Assembly: GCA_020744425.1 (NCBI GenBank) | Contig: JAGMUV010000002.1 | Location: forward strand, 1,346,501 to 1,410,500 | Origin: Dactylonectria macrodidyma | Lineage: Eukaryota; Ascomycota; Sordariomycetes; Hypocreales; Nectriaceae | Length of the DNA: 64,000 nt | Direction of reading: 5' to 3' | Part shown: piece after piece, positions 31,281 through 42,640 of the stretch | Layout: every line of letters begins with the position of its first letter | Position numbering within the stretch: the first letter of the stretch is position 1 | Notes under the pieces: model-generated | Told to the model about the DNA's origin: nothing | Databases searched by the model: none | Seen by the model: the letters and a program-made list of their open reading frames with translations, nothing else | Translations under genes and position numbers: made by a program

Positions 31281-32427
31281 GCTGGCTTCGGGGATACAAG
31301 GAGACTTGATGCCGAGGTCTTGCGTCGATTATGGGCCTCCCTATCACAGTATTGACACTGGCGGAGATCGGACAAGTTCGATTCTCGTCGATCACGGCGC
31401 CGTGTCGTGTAAGGTCGAAATTGTTTGTTTGTTAAGTGGTACAAAGGAGTTTCTCCGCATGCAGTCGAGATGGCAACGGAATTGTAGCAGTGACTCTACC
31501 AGAGGAAGTGAGTATCAGGGGTCGCGGTATTTCTTTAGGAGTTCCAGGGGATACATTCAAACAATTTTTTACTGAGTCGATGGAGATCATCCCATGAATA
31601 ATTCAATACAGTACTTGAGAAGATGACCTCCAGCGGGCTTTTTTTTTGCAGCGGAAGGTACTCATCCGTCGCGTTGGTTCACAAGCAACACCCAACCTAA
31701 CGTCCCTATTGCGTCCGGTCCCTCCTGCCCCATTTCAGGATTCTGGCTCTAACATCTCACATTTCATTATTCATCGACAAAGACTCAATTAAAGTCAAGA
31801 GGTTGTAAAAAAATCTTCGAATGGGTTGGAAACACCTACCACCACCGTACTTACGCAGATGCGTGCTCCCTCTCACAGAGGCCCATTTCTCTCTCCAAGC
31901 TACATCTCAGGTTCGCGCCCCGACTATCTGTCACACATCATCCAACTGTTCTCGCATGCAAAACATACCAGCGACGCAGGATACGGGATTCGCAACAGGC
32001 AACAGGGTAAACGCGTTGGGGATATTTGGTGAAGCGGCCAGTTTTCTTTTAAGCTATCTAAGGGCACTTTGCGCTGCCAATTACGCATCCCATTCTTCCC
32101 TTTAATCTTTGGCTTCCTTATCCCCGGTCCATCGCGTTGGGACGAATCTCACATGCCTGCCTTCTACTCTCCACTCTATTCTCTATTCTATCCCTATCTC
32201 TCCGTTGCTAGCCGTCAGCACCCAAATCGAAACTCGAGTGATACAGGGTTGCAGTCTAGTTCAGTAGTGTGGTTCTACTTTCCATACACTTGAGGCCCCG
32301 TCAGCAATGATCCAATCGGGGAATCGCCGTGCCTGGGACAATGTATGCCACTGCAGGTGAACGATGTAGGTACGGCAGGCACGGTGCCGCTCCATATTGG
32401 GGCGGCATCTTGCTGGGGTGGGGGGTA
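31281..32427. other. Intergenic region
   Basis: 1.15 kb upstream of the membrane protein frame. Contains a T-run (gctttttttttgcag near 31638) and short open frames without domains. No gene supported. Confidence 0.45.
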
Positions 32428-32538
32428 TCAGAGAGACTTACATGGATCCTGGGGGAACTGGTTCTTAGGAGGGGGCTCGTTGTTGCCAGGGTCGGAGTTT
32501 CCAACGGTAGAGACAGGCTTTGGGGCCGCGGGCTTCAT
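32428..32538 (-). CDS. Candidate small peptide gene (36 aa read-through form)
   Basis: ATG 32538 opens a frame beginning MKPAAPKPVSTVGN and continuing through NNEPPPKNQFPQDP, Pro/Asn-rich with no chance-like codon pattern. At P32 the frame meets a strong intron donor (T|GTAAGTC, G at 32439); read through, it ends C-K-S-L, which has the shape of a CAAX box. A TATA element lies 159 bp upstream with a CT/CA-rich leader between. Candidate acceptors downstream (CTGCAG near 32354, CCCAG near 32334) would give other short C-termini. Small Pro/Asn-rich precursors ending in CAAX are typical of fungal a-type pheromones, but the usual CVVM/CVIM ending was not found. Evidence is compositional only. Confidence 0.4.
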   Translation of the reverse strand: MKPAAPKPVSTVGNSDPGNNEPPPKNQFPQDPCKSL

Positions 32539-32696
32539 GGCTTCAATAAAACAGAAGTTGAATCTTAGGTAGTAGGGCTGTGGAGGTTTGAGAAGGGACT
32601 TGAGTTCGCCCTGTTGTTGGTAGTGCTTCCAGAGTGTGGTTTGGATATGTTGGAAAGAACGGAGGGTATTGTATCTCCTGGAAGGAATGTCGAAGT

Positions 32697-32703
32697 CTTT
32701 ATA
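32697..32703 (-). promoter_or_regulatory. TATA box upstream of the small peptide candidate
   Basis: TATAAAG on the minus strand at 32703-32697, 159 bp before ATG 32538. A C/A/T-rich, G-poor leader follows, as in strongly expressed fungal genes. Confidence 0.5.
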
Positions 32704-34100
32704 CTCGGGGACTCATTCGCAAATATATCATTGTCAGCATCCGATCAGTAGAAGCATGAAAACCAAGGCGCTGCAGTGCAATCAACCTTGACCGCCGATG
32801 AGCCCGGTTTAGGGAATCTTACGGCGTTACAAACACTGGTGATTCACAGATTCCATCCGGCCCGGCGTTCCTCAGAATGGTCCCTTCGGGAGGTGTCGTC
32901 ATCAGCTCCTCGGTGTAAAAACTGTGCCAACTACCATTGCTACTGTTGTCGCCTTCAAGACGACTGATCACAGCCATTGGGTCACAAATTATGCCGAAAA
33001 CACGCCACGCTACATACGATGAGCAAATGCGGTTGCTGTGGCAGGTGAGAGTACAACAGAACCGTTTGTAAAATTGTCCACCGGCGTCAGCCTCGGACTG
33101 AAGATGGTAATGGAGCGTTTCATTTCTTGTATATTCGGCGCCATCAATGTAGCTGGATAAGACCAATGCCTGCTCAAGTCGGACAACAAGTAGAGTTGCG
33201 ACACAGAGGCGTTGGGGGTTCGGTGCTGCGAAACACGCTGACTCTCCGAACGAGCAATTGAAGTGCCGGTTGGCCCCGAAACACGTCCAGACTCGAACAG
33301 AAGCCGTTCACAGGGAGACAGTTAACGGCATAGCGTCACTCCGAATACATGTGCTCCTTCGGAAACACGCAGCATCTGTCAGGACGTACGTACCAGGTTC
33401 CGAAGTTCTGTTCCTCGGGTCGAGGCGAGTAAGCTTGACGACGCGCTTCTCGGCAACGAGCATGAATCAAGACGGCCTACTACCCATCACGTACGAGCCT
33501 AGCCACTCGGCCGGTTGCCCGAAGACGCCCCAGCAATGTGTCCATGCTGTCTCACAATGTGTGCTCAGGAGGGCGAGGCATAACAGTGTTACAAGTGAAG
33601 AACACACACGCACACGAGCTTACAGCACCGTCTCCTCAGTGCAGCTCGCACCAGCGGAACACACCAGCAACATATCAGGGGCCGGCGGATTTAGGGGCAC
33701 ACAATCAATGCCCTTACGAGGTGTCATTACTTGCTAATTGCCGACTTGCGGCCGGGGGGTTTCAAGTCCCACAACGAGAAAGAGGGAGAGAGGGACAAAA
33801 GAGAGACAAGAGAGGCTGATGGGACTTGGCATGTTGGAAGCCCTGCGCGGATCAGCGAGACAAGCTGCATCTCGCTGTTAAAGACGATAGTAACACGACT
33901 TGGCAGGGGATCCGTCACTCTTGCACGCATTTGACCGAAGACCAAGTAAATGCCTTCGTTCTCGGTTGATTAGCGGTGCGGAAAATGTGTGAAGAGAAAA
34001 GAGAGGCAAGACTACCTAGGCGCCGCACCGTTGAGAAAATAGACATGGCAGCGCTACTGTGTCACGTGGTGCCACACGCGTCACCTGTCACCAAACCCGC

Positions 34101-34107
34101 TATAAAT
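34101..34107 (+). promoter_or_regulatory. TATA-like element without an assigned gene
   Basis: TATAAAT followed by a pyrimidine-rich stretch (cctcttcatcctccctc) looks like a promoter and leader. The first ATG downstream (34211) opens only a frame of about 26 codons. The transcript, if any, is unassigned. Confidence 0.35.
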
Positions 34108-34907
34108 TTCTGCAAGTTTCCTCTTCATCCTCCCTCTATCAGCACCCTTTTATTTCTGTCAGCAGCAATAACGGCAGCCACAAACACCAGGATAACTCGC
34201 TTCGGCATTCCTATGCGCATGTCTGGTAACATGGCAGAAGGTATCGCCGAACCGGAGCAGTGCTCCGCAAGTGGTTCGCGTTCCGATTGACGCTTGAGTC
34301 GGAGAACGTCGCGTCGTTCAGCCGCCCGCCAAAACGCCAGGATATGATGCACAACACCCGTCGAGTCCTCTTTTATCCTGTCATTGCACCAATGGCTTGG
34401 AGTCATTTTACACAATGTCTCATCCTTTGCAGCAAGACGTCACCATTCTTTCCCCTGTCAACCCCCAACTCCGACTGTGCAAGTGTTCATCGGAATGGAG
34501 TGTTTGCACATGCACAAAGTCCGCCCTGGCGGCACCCACGAATTGCCTACACCTCGCGTTTCCAATGCGCTTGCGTGTCAACTTTACTTTTATTCGTTCG
34601 AGTGGGAGAAAAACACAAAAGGTCTAGACAACCTGTCCGCTCCACCCTGGTGTCATTAAACCAAGTATGACAATCAGGACTAAAATCGGGCACACATATC
34701 TTAGCTACGTAATGTGTTAGCAATAATATCTTCAGTCCAAAATACTCTTGCTTCCAGTTCCTTGTCGTTACATTGTCATCCTCCCTGTTGAGAGTATCCT
34801 TGTTCGCCACTGATCCAAAACCTACATATTTACGCCATGTCGTTACAAAACCGTTGCCGCGTACTTCCATCCCTCCGAAAATGTCCCTTACAGACAGACA
34901 TCCTGAC

Positions 34908-37254
34908 TCATTCCAGCCAAATGAACTTCTCGTCCTGGAACGACATGAGGAACCTGGCCACGAGGCGGCCAGTGTACAAGACCTGTGGGTCCCTCGGGTA
35001 CAGTTGAGGTTCGTCGTTTGGGAGTAAGAGTTCTTCAGTGAGTAGTTGTAATTCAAGCCCTGTAGTGAGTCATTTTAGCGTTTGTGACTTGTCATGTCCT
35101 CTCGCTGTACTCACAACTATTGCCGAAGTAAAGCTCCTTCAATTGCGCCGTCATTTTAGCCGCTGGCGCATCTAGTTCGCCTTGCTCCTCGAAGCTGCAG
35201 TCGAACAGGGGGTTGAAGCTCTTAGCGTTCGCCTCCTTGGTGTGCGTCTGATAGACTTGGTGGAACTGGTATGCGAACTGCCTGAATGGCATGTTTTCCA
35301 CCTCTTTGCATGTGTTGAGTGCGACGCTCCTATCGTACTCGGGACGAGAACCGTTCTGTAAGCCGATCTGGTTCTGGGTGACCACGAAAACGTCGGCAGC
35401 CGCCTCGACGGCCTCCATGAAGAGACAGAGGGTCAAGAACGCAGCCAAGCACGGCGCCCACTCGCGTCGAGACTTGGGCTTAAGGGACTTGGAGAACAAT
35501 TCGAACAGCTGGTTCATCTCCCGCATCATCATCTCGTCGATGATGGACTTGATTTGTCGCGCCAGGACTCGAGGAGTGACCCGGCCAACGTTCTGGGGGA
35601 CGAGGCCAGTAGCCCCAAGTGAGTTGACGGTCTTGGAAGTGAGACAGAGATGCCTAGTCATGGTATAGTGCATGCAGTAGATTGAGAGCGCTCGTCTGAC
35701 CATGAGAGAGTCGGTTTCTTCCGCATATTCCTTAACTATGCTGAGAATTTTCCTCGGCAGCTCAACAGTGTAGATAGAATCCGTGACCTGGACGGCAAAG
35801 GCAGGCTCCGCAACTATGTCTTGGATGTACTTCCTGGTCCGCTTTTTGAGGCTGTCTCTCTGGGCGCCGGTCTCAAACTCGATTCCGATGGCCGCAGATC
35901 CGTTGGACTGGAGGCTCATCCGGTGCGAGCCCGAACTCATATGCCAGTGCTGCACAACGTCACAAGTGGCAGGAGTGAAGAATTTAGCATCAACAGCCAG
36001 GACGGTCGAGAACAGCGGCCCGGAGAAGAGCTCGACAGAACAAGTCTTTTCCACACCGTTCACAACAAATCCTTCAATGTTCTCGGATATGAATTTGGAC
36101 ATCTCTTCCTTGCGGAAGTGCCCGCGGATGAAGTCTGGGAACAAAATGGGCAAGAAATTCGAGAACTGCCAGCAGACAACTTGTGGTGTGGTAACCATGA
36201 GTTTCTTGCAGCTCTTGCAGGGCCGCTCCTTGTCACACTTGACCTTGCGGCTATGACAGCAGAAACAGGCACCCAGTCGTCGAACCTGTAGTGCATTCTC
36301 CTTGGTGGCGTTTGCCAAGGGGCCCTTCCGTCCTCTCTGGCTCGTTCGCATTGCCTCGAAACACTCATAGGGGTTGGGTCGGCCAGCATGAGCGGAGATG
36401 GATGTCGGGGTCATGATGACGAACTTTCCCGATTGCTCGGCCTTCTTCTTCTCTACCTTGCCAACCTTGACTTTGCGGATCTGTACAGGGGGCGACCTGC
36501 TGCCGCCAGGGCTTGCTCTGGAACCGGGAGACGAGGTGTTGTGCGAGTGAATGCTCTGGGGTGATGAGCCGTTGAAGTCATCCATGATGAACATGTTTCC
36601 ATCGGTTGCCCGCGGGTCAGTGGGGTTCCACGGTGGTGCATTGGCATCAGCCTGAAGTATTTGAGGAATGTTCAAGTCGATCTGGGAGACTTGAGGCTGG
36701 CCGTCTGAGGTTGTCGGAAACAGGTTAGTTTGGAAAGTGTTCATCAAAGGCGCCATGTCTGCTTGATCGTCAGCGGCCTGTGATGATTGAGACCCGGGCC
36801 TCTGAATCGCCAGCATACCATTGAGTTCCTGCGGTGAGAACTGTGGCGGGTCCTGCTGTGGGAATAAATACTGCTGGGGAGTCATGAATTCAGCCGCGGC
36901 GAACCCTCCATCAATGCTTGTTGGCCCTGTCGCCGCAGTCGAGAAGATATCGGAGCCGCTAGGGTCCAACGGTGCAACGAATGATGTGTTGCTGGGGAAG
37001 AAAGCCGAGTGGTCCATCTCACCCAGGAGAAGCGGCGATGCGGCCGAAGGTGACGGGGTGTTCCCATGAATATTTCCAATGACAGCGAAACTTCCCAAAC
37101 TACCGCTAGCAGGGTCGGATAGGAAACCAATGGAAGATGGTGTAGAGCCAGCGGCATTGTAGTCGATGTATTGCCACGACTCGTCCGTCTCGGCGGCAGA
37201 ATCAAACTCGTAGGGTGATGACCCGTTTGGGGACCGGGAGGTAATAGAGGCCAT
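34908..37254 (-). CDS. Zn2Cys6-like fungal transcription factor
   Basis: Two exons, 37254-35115 and 35059-34908, giving 763 aa; the junction YFGNS|WLELQLLTEEL is in phase 1 with donor GTGAGT and acceptor ACAG. Without splicing the protein stops seven residues into the intron. A 325-residue Ser/Pro/Gln/Asn-rich N-terminus (likely activation region) precedes a basic stretch (RKVKVGKVEKKKAEQ) and the cysteine cluster C330, C333, C340, C346, C349, C361. Spacing is CX2CX6CX5CX2CX11C; the last gap is longer than the usual 6-8. A C-terminal helical region (about 400-763) includes an acidic-hydrophobic end. It is probably a nuclear DNA-binding regulator. Its target is unknown, and large intergenic regions on both sides fit a regulated gene. 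Confidence 0.8.
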
Positions 37255-39179
37255 TGTGAAGAAATATGGCTGGTAAGATGACGATACAGGTGGCCCAGCC
37301 AGTTGAGGAACGGAATGTTTGCAGATAGGATCGATCCAGGTAGGTGGTCAGACACTCGAATTTCTACCTAGAAGGGCACCCTAGGGTAGATAGATACCAA
37401 GGAAATGTTGAAGCCGGATATATAGGGCGAAGGCAGATATATAAAGCCCTGGGAGGGTGGCTATGCGACCGACTTTCAAATCTGTATTGTTGGAAAATAG
37501 GCAGGTTTGTCTATCTGTCGCTATCATGCAATGTCGAATCCGGTGCGCAGGCCTCACTGTCAGAAGTCGATGACGTTGTCGCACGGTTTCGCCAACTCTT
37601 GGGCGGCAAACCTAACTCGAGCAGAGAGAAAACTCCAGTAAAATGGCGGGCGAAGGGGTCATGGGGCATTGTTCCTTTTAAGAAGGCAAAGACGCTGGAC
37701 TCATAGGATGTCTCTCGGTCGACGTTCTTGGGGTTTCGTGGGGCTTGTTCCTCGCCATCGAGGTCGACAAGCCTGTGCTGGACGCCGCACTAGACCTAAA
37801 CGGCGACCGACTGGGCATCGCCGAGCTCAACAGGCCGCGCCTTCCCTCACAACCTTCCGTCGACGGCAGTATGAAAGCATTCCGGAGCCAATCATTTTTG
37901 CACATGTGCCTAAAGCGGGCCGATCATGCACTATCCCCCTTTTAGCCCAACAATTCCTTCATCCTTTTGCGCATAACCGCGAATAAAATGCCTTGCGTCT
38001 GTCATGACTGGCCTCGATCCTCCACTCTGGAGTTGTGCAACAGCTCCTATTACCTGCATCATCAGCTATCAACTATCACTGGCAGACGTCGAAGATATAT
38101 CGGGTTCCCGTGCATGTCATGATCACCGCCAGGGACGGCCTCAATCCAAGCCTCCCCGTGGCCTCGTCTTCAACTCCAATTCCCTCAGGTCTCAATCTAT
38201 GCATGTCTACTCCGTATTGTAGCACGAAAGATGGCACGCGATCGCTTCAGGGGTGGTTGGTAGATATCACCAACCTCCCATGAACGAAAGCCTTACCCTA
38301 GAGAAACCCACGGATTGTAACTTTCCGCTCAAGCCCGTGAGGCAGCAAGTCCAGACACCACACGTATCGATTTCATTGGCAGAACTGCAGGCGTTTGCGT
38401 AATGTATCGTTTCAGTACCCGTAAAACTTGGCATGTCATCATTGTCTCATTCCCAATCTTGTTCAAGTATCCACAACCTTCCGTGGTAATGGTGATGCTT
38501 CTTCGACTTTCAACCCGTCCACCACAAATCAACCCAACTACTGTCCTACCACAAAATTATACACCCACCTCAAGCAAAATCGAGTGTATTCCACCTGACT
38601 CCCATTCATAACCATCTCCGCCTCCTATTGCCCAACACGCGTCCTCATCACGTCCCAACGCCACCCACTGAGGGCACGATCTTAGGCTGGCCTGATCGTG
38701 CGCCCCTCCAACAGAAATAGAAACAGAAATCCATGCGTCCTAGGCGTGCGGTGATTATGGAGAATTTTCTCCGGCACCATCTGCTAAGCATCGGGGCTCA
38801 TAAAAAGCAATGCTGAAAACCAAAGCAAAAGGACAACAAATCATGTTCGCCAAAAGCAAAACCAGAACCACGAAAAACTCCCGGCACGCTCCGAAAGAAT
38901 GTCCCTCGCCAAATCAGGGGCAAGTGCTCTCTCTTGACGAGCTATTGCTAGTGGTGTGCCAATTCGAGCAGGCGAGAAAGATGCTCGCTCCATGTAACAA
39001 ACATATGCATTATCATTCACAATCCAATCGTCGTGAAGTTGCCAACGTGTGGGCTCCCGATGGGACCCTGTTATTGTTCTGTGCCGTAATCGTGTTCGGC
39101 TGGTTGCCATTCCTGTCATCAGGATATGTCATATAAACGTGGGTAAGTCATTGTGTAGACTCATGTGGAAGCTGTCAGC
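37255..39179. other. Intergenic region
   Basis: 1.9 kb. The left part is the promoter of the Zn2Cys6-like regulator; the right part should contain the 3'UTR of the minus-strand gene ending at 39180. A 108-codon plus-strand frame at 38810-39136 has a hydrophobic end but lies antisense in that 3' region and is not supported. Confidence 0.5.
37417..37446 (-). promoter_or_regulatory. TATA elements upstream of the Zn2Cys6-like regulator
   Basis: Two TATATAT-type motifs on the minus strand (about 37446-37436 and 37424-37417), 165-190 bp before the ATG at 37254. Their spacing suits a core promoter. Confidence 0.4.
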
Positions 39180-40344
39180 TCAAGACCGGTAACGCGAGGC
39201 GGAACGGTCCTGGATCTGCTTCTCAGTAGAAACGTATAATCTGTCAAGGTAGTCCATGGCTGAAGCATCTTTCAGGATCTTGGCCACTTGAATACCGGCA
39301 GAGATCAACTGAAGAATGTTTCGGTCATCCTTGAGAGGGCGGCTCTGGTGTTTGGCGGCATGTCGCATCTCTAACGAGTTCTCCAGAATGGTGACAAACT
39401 GCTTGATTTGGCCGTTGTATAAAACCCGCGCCGGGATGCGTCGTTTTGTCGCCAACCGCTTCAAGAGGTAAACCCATTCAGTCCACTCTCGATCCTGAGG
39501 TCGTTCCACGGGCCTCATGTCCTGGGTCAACGGGATCGGAAACTGATACTTTGCGACGAAGTCGTAAGCACACTGGGAAAGCCGGTCGTTGACTTGGCTA
39601 AGGACACTGTCTTGCTCCTGAACGTGGAGGTTCGTAGGCAGATGGGGGAGTTCTCGCTCCTGCATTGCAATAACATCAGGCGGGGGACGCTGCAAGAATT
39701 GATGAGGGCCGTCGAACTCGTCTCGGTTTGAGGGTCGACGTTGTGATCGGCTCTTGCTACTCGGCTTCGACTTGCCTCCGGGAGCGGGGGTGTTCATTCC
39801 ATTCTCCAGTGAGTAGTCTGAGAGGTTTGGCGACGCAATGATGTCATCGACCGAGTCTGTGGGCGAGTATCTGTCTTGGGCGTCCCACCCTTGGGAGCCA
39901 GAGCTCTTGTAGGATCCATGGACGGTTGCTACTTTGCCGTATGACCCGGACGGGGGGCGCGAACTGTACGACGGACCGGAAGAGTAAACGGGATCTGCGC
40001 GCGACATGTGGCCATTGGCGCCTATGGGCACGCCGCCAGCCAAGTTATAGGAGCTGGCCGAATAGCTGACATTGGAGACACTTTGGGAGGGCGGATGTTA
40101 CTAAAGGCGTCGAGGCAAAGGGGCTTCAATGCCTATCTTACCTTGGGGTCTGGTAAAAGGCATTGTCAAAACCTCCATGTGATTGGGGTTCGGCAAAGGA
40201 GCTACCAGATGATCAGTCAACCATCGATCTATCCAAGATCAACATGAATTCGACGGCGTACCTTCGCGATGGGTTCCAGGGAGCACCCGACATGGCGGAT
40301 GATCTGTAGGCAAACTCTGGCTGGGCCATTTCGCTCTGGCTCAT
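39180..40344 (-). CDS. Conserved-looking protein of unknown function
   Basis: Three exons: 40344-40262, 40201-40142 and 40080-39180, giving 347 aa. Junctions are WNPSR|SFAEP and YQTPS|VSNVSY; the second intron ends at CCCAAAG, because the nearer TTTAG would break the frame. I do not recognise the family. Residues 1-150 are Ser/Gly/Tyr/Pro-rich and probably disordered, with a basic stretch GGKSKPSSKSRSQRRPSNR near 150-170. Residues 185-347 are compact and helical (DRLSQCAYDFVAKYQFPIPL; REWTEWVYLLKRLATKRRIP; DYLDRLYVSTEKQIQDR). No signal peptide or membrane span. It lies below a 3.75-kb gene-free region, which may include a long leader. Confidence 0.7.
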
Positions 40345-42350
40345 AATGGAGAAGCGCAGCGTTTAACCTTCACAAGACTTGACGAGACTTGCGGCTGATA
40401 AAAGAATAATCCACAGGAGTAGAAGAACAACGGATCCGGACCTTGGCTTCCCAAAAAAAAGAGACTAAAATCGATGGACAGCTTGCACACGATGGGGCCT
40501 CGGGCTGAGATCCTTGATTCTTCCAAAGACTGGTTCCAATCACTCCGGGGGAATCCACGGTGACAAGGGTTTCCTGAGATGTCGAGTTTCTGGGGCTTCC
40601 CGTCGGCGATTCTAGGCGGTGTGTCCCGGGACCCAGGCAGGGGACCTGTCCACAACAACACCAGCTGGCTGGTACCAGGTCTTGCAGGAAAACAGCAAAG
40701 CACTAACGGTAGTGCAGTATCCTTGGGGCGTTTTCAGCGAACCAGTCACCTGTGTCGAGGGGAGGCTGATTGAGTTGGCACGGAAGGGACGTGTGTGACG
40801 TCCGGAATAGCGACGAATTTATCTTCGTTCGTGAGGCAGCAAGGGAGCTGGGCAGCATGTCAAGTAGACTGATCCTGGTCAAGATGGGAATGAGAAGAGA
40901 TGTTCCGTTGACTAGTAGCGGAGTGAGCAAGGACCAGCACAGAAGCAAAACACCAAGTCCTTTTTGGCAAGATTTGCAACAAAATTCGCCCCAGTTTCCC
41001 CAGGTGTAGGAAAGTTTGAGTGTGTTCCAAAGCCAGCCTGGAAAGAGAGAGATGATGGTCCCGGTCCGCAATTGACGCAAGCAAGCGCAGGGCGGGCCTG
41101 ATCTCGTGCGAGGGTGGGTGCGCTTGTCGATCGAGGGAGACCTAGGCTGGCGAGGAATGGCTGGTCGAGTAGCCGAGGGCCTGGGAGAGTGGCTTTGACT
41201 GGCTTGTCTTAGAATCTGGGAGGAGACTGGGAGGAGACTGTGAGACTGGGAGAGCGGGACAGGTTTCGTCACAGGGCCAGGACTACCCCAGATGTTTGTG
41301 GTTGAAGGGTGGCAGCTCACCAATGGCTTGGCGCGAGCGAGGCAATTTCCCGGCATCATTGGGCGCTGGCGTTGTTGCCCAAGACGCGCTGGCAGCATCA
41401 GGTAGAGATGACCTCAGGGCGGGAGAATAGGAGCAGGGGACTACCTGGAACGACGAGAAGCGGTCAATGGGCGGACTGAGATGGCAGTCGGGCACCAAGG
41501 CGCCTAAGGCGATGCCAGCTAATAACATCCAAGCACCAAGCACCAAGCACCCAACGGCGCCCCGGATTGATGCCCACCACTGCCACCACCACCGCTTCAA
41601 CCATTCCAGCAACACATCGGCGAGCGCAGCACACCCCTTAGATTGGAGTGGGAGGTCCCTGAATGCGACGCAAGTGGCCCAAGGGTCCAGAGCCGCAAAC
41701 TGAGGCTGGGCCGTTGGGCAAATTGGGCTCTCACGACCTCGTGGATGAAGGTTCGGATGGGGTGGTAGAGGCGGCGATCTGTGCAGAAGCCGAACTCTCC
41801 CCGGTAGAAAACACTCGAGACATCCATCATTGCGACGACAGCATGGCCTGACGCTGATGCAAGCAAGCAGCCGGCTACGTGGGCATTGCATCTGCTCCAC
41901 TGAGAGCTGGCTCGTGGCATCGTCGGCATCGCTGGCACGCGCAGGATTCCGAAGCGGCGAAACACTTTGCTTTTTGCCTTGTTTCGCATGTCGCCGTGAC
42001 CCTTCCTGGATTTCAGCTTGAACTCGAGGCGAAGGAAGGGTTGTGGACCGCGCCAACACCTTCGTAGGTAGGCAGAACGCCGGCGCGAGACACTTGATGG
42101 AAGTGGAGCTCTGTGGGTAACGTCGTTTTTCCCGAACGTCGTGCTGAGGCCAACGAGATGAGATCATGAGGGCAAAGGCGGCTGGCCGGGCTGTTTTGGT
42201 GCGAAGGAAAGGGCTGGCGGCGTGGGGCTGGCGCGTGGCAGGTGCCAGATCGCAGCCCACACGCAAATGCGAGTTTTTTAGCCGCCAGATAGGTAGCCAG
42301 ATGATAGGCATTTAGCATGCCAGCTACCTAGGCATGATGACCAGGACTGC

Positions 42351-42369
42351 CAGCAGCAGCAGCAGCAGC
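42351..42369. repeat. CAG trinucleotide tract
   Basis: About six consecutive cag units directly before the hairpin at 42368. Not in a supported coding frame. Confidence 0.85.
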
Positions 42370-42400
42370 GTATGCCTTATGGCCAGCATAAGGCATACGC
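42368..42400. repeat. Perfect 14-bp inverted repeat with 5-nt loop
   Basis: gcgtatgccttatg (42368-42381), loop gccag, then the exact complement cataaggcatacgc (42387-42400). It could form a cruciform or RNA hairpin, or be a pair of dimer-factor half-sites. Confidence 0.9.
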
Positions 42401-42616
42401 ATGTGACCAAGCACGCGCATGGATCTGCGTGATGGGGGTTGACACGACTCCAAAGTCTCGGGCTCGCCTCATTCCGGGTGCGTCTTAAAACATGGGTCAG
42501 CCTCAGATTGCAACCTACATTTTCATGCTTCCTCCTTGGGGCATAAGTTCAGAACATGCAGTCATGGCCTCAGGCAGTCGACTATCCCTCGAAGAGACGC
42601 GAATCTGACCGACTGC

Positions 42617-42640
42617 CTACCTCCCTACCTCCCTACCTCC
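42617..42640. repeat. Three tandem copies of ctacctcc
   Basis: Perfect 8-bp unit at 42617-42624, 42625-42632 and 42633-42640 in the gene-free region. On the other strand it reads ggaggtag. Confidence 0.85.

Larger units (their letters stand above)
32539..34907. other. Long intergenic region, 3' side of the Zn2Cys6-like regulator
   Basis: 2.37 kb with no supportable coding gene. It includes the small-peptide promoter (to about 32.8 kb) and a plus-strand TATAAAT at 34101-34107 followed by a CT-rich leader without a convincing frame. A 159-codon frame at 33258-33737 has no domain and unusual composition. Confidence 0.5.

Noticed and set aside
33258..33737. 159-codon plus-strand frame
   Set aside because: No domain, irregular Cys/Arg/His-rich composition, no promoter or splice context.
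38810..39136. 108-codon frame with a hydrophobic C-terminus
   Set aside because: Antisense to the expected 3'UTR of the gene ending at 39180, no homology-like features.
41283..42311. 342-codon minus-strand open frame in the 3.75-kb gap
   Set aside because: Composition is Cys/Arg/Pro/Trp-heavy, no domain or membrane logic is seen, and it lies in GC-rich DNA where long chance frames are common.
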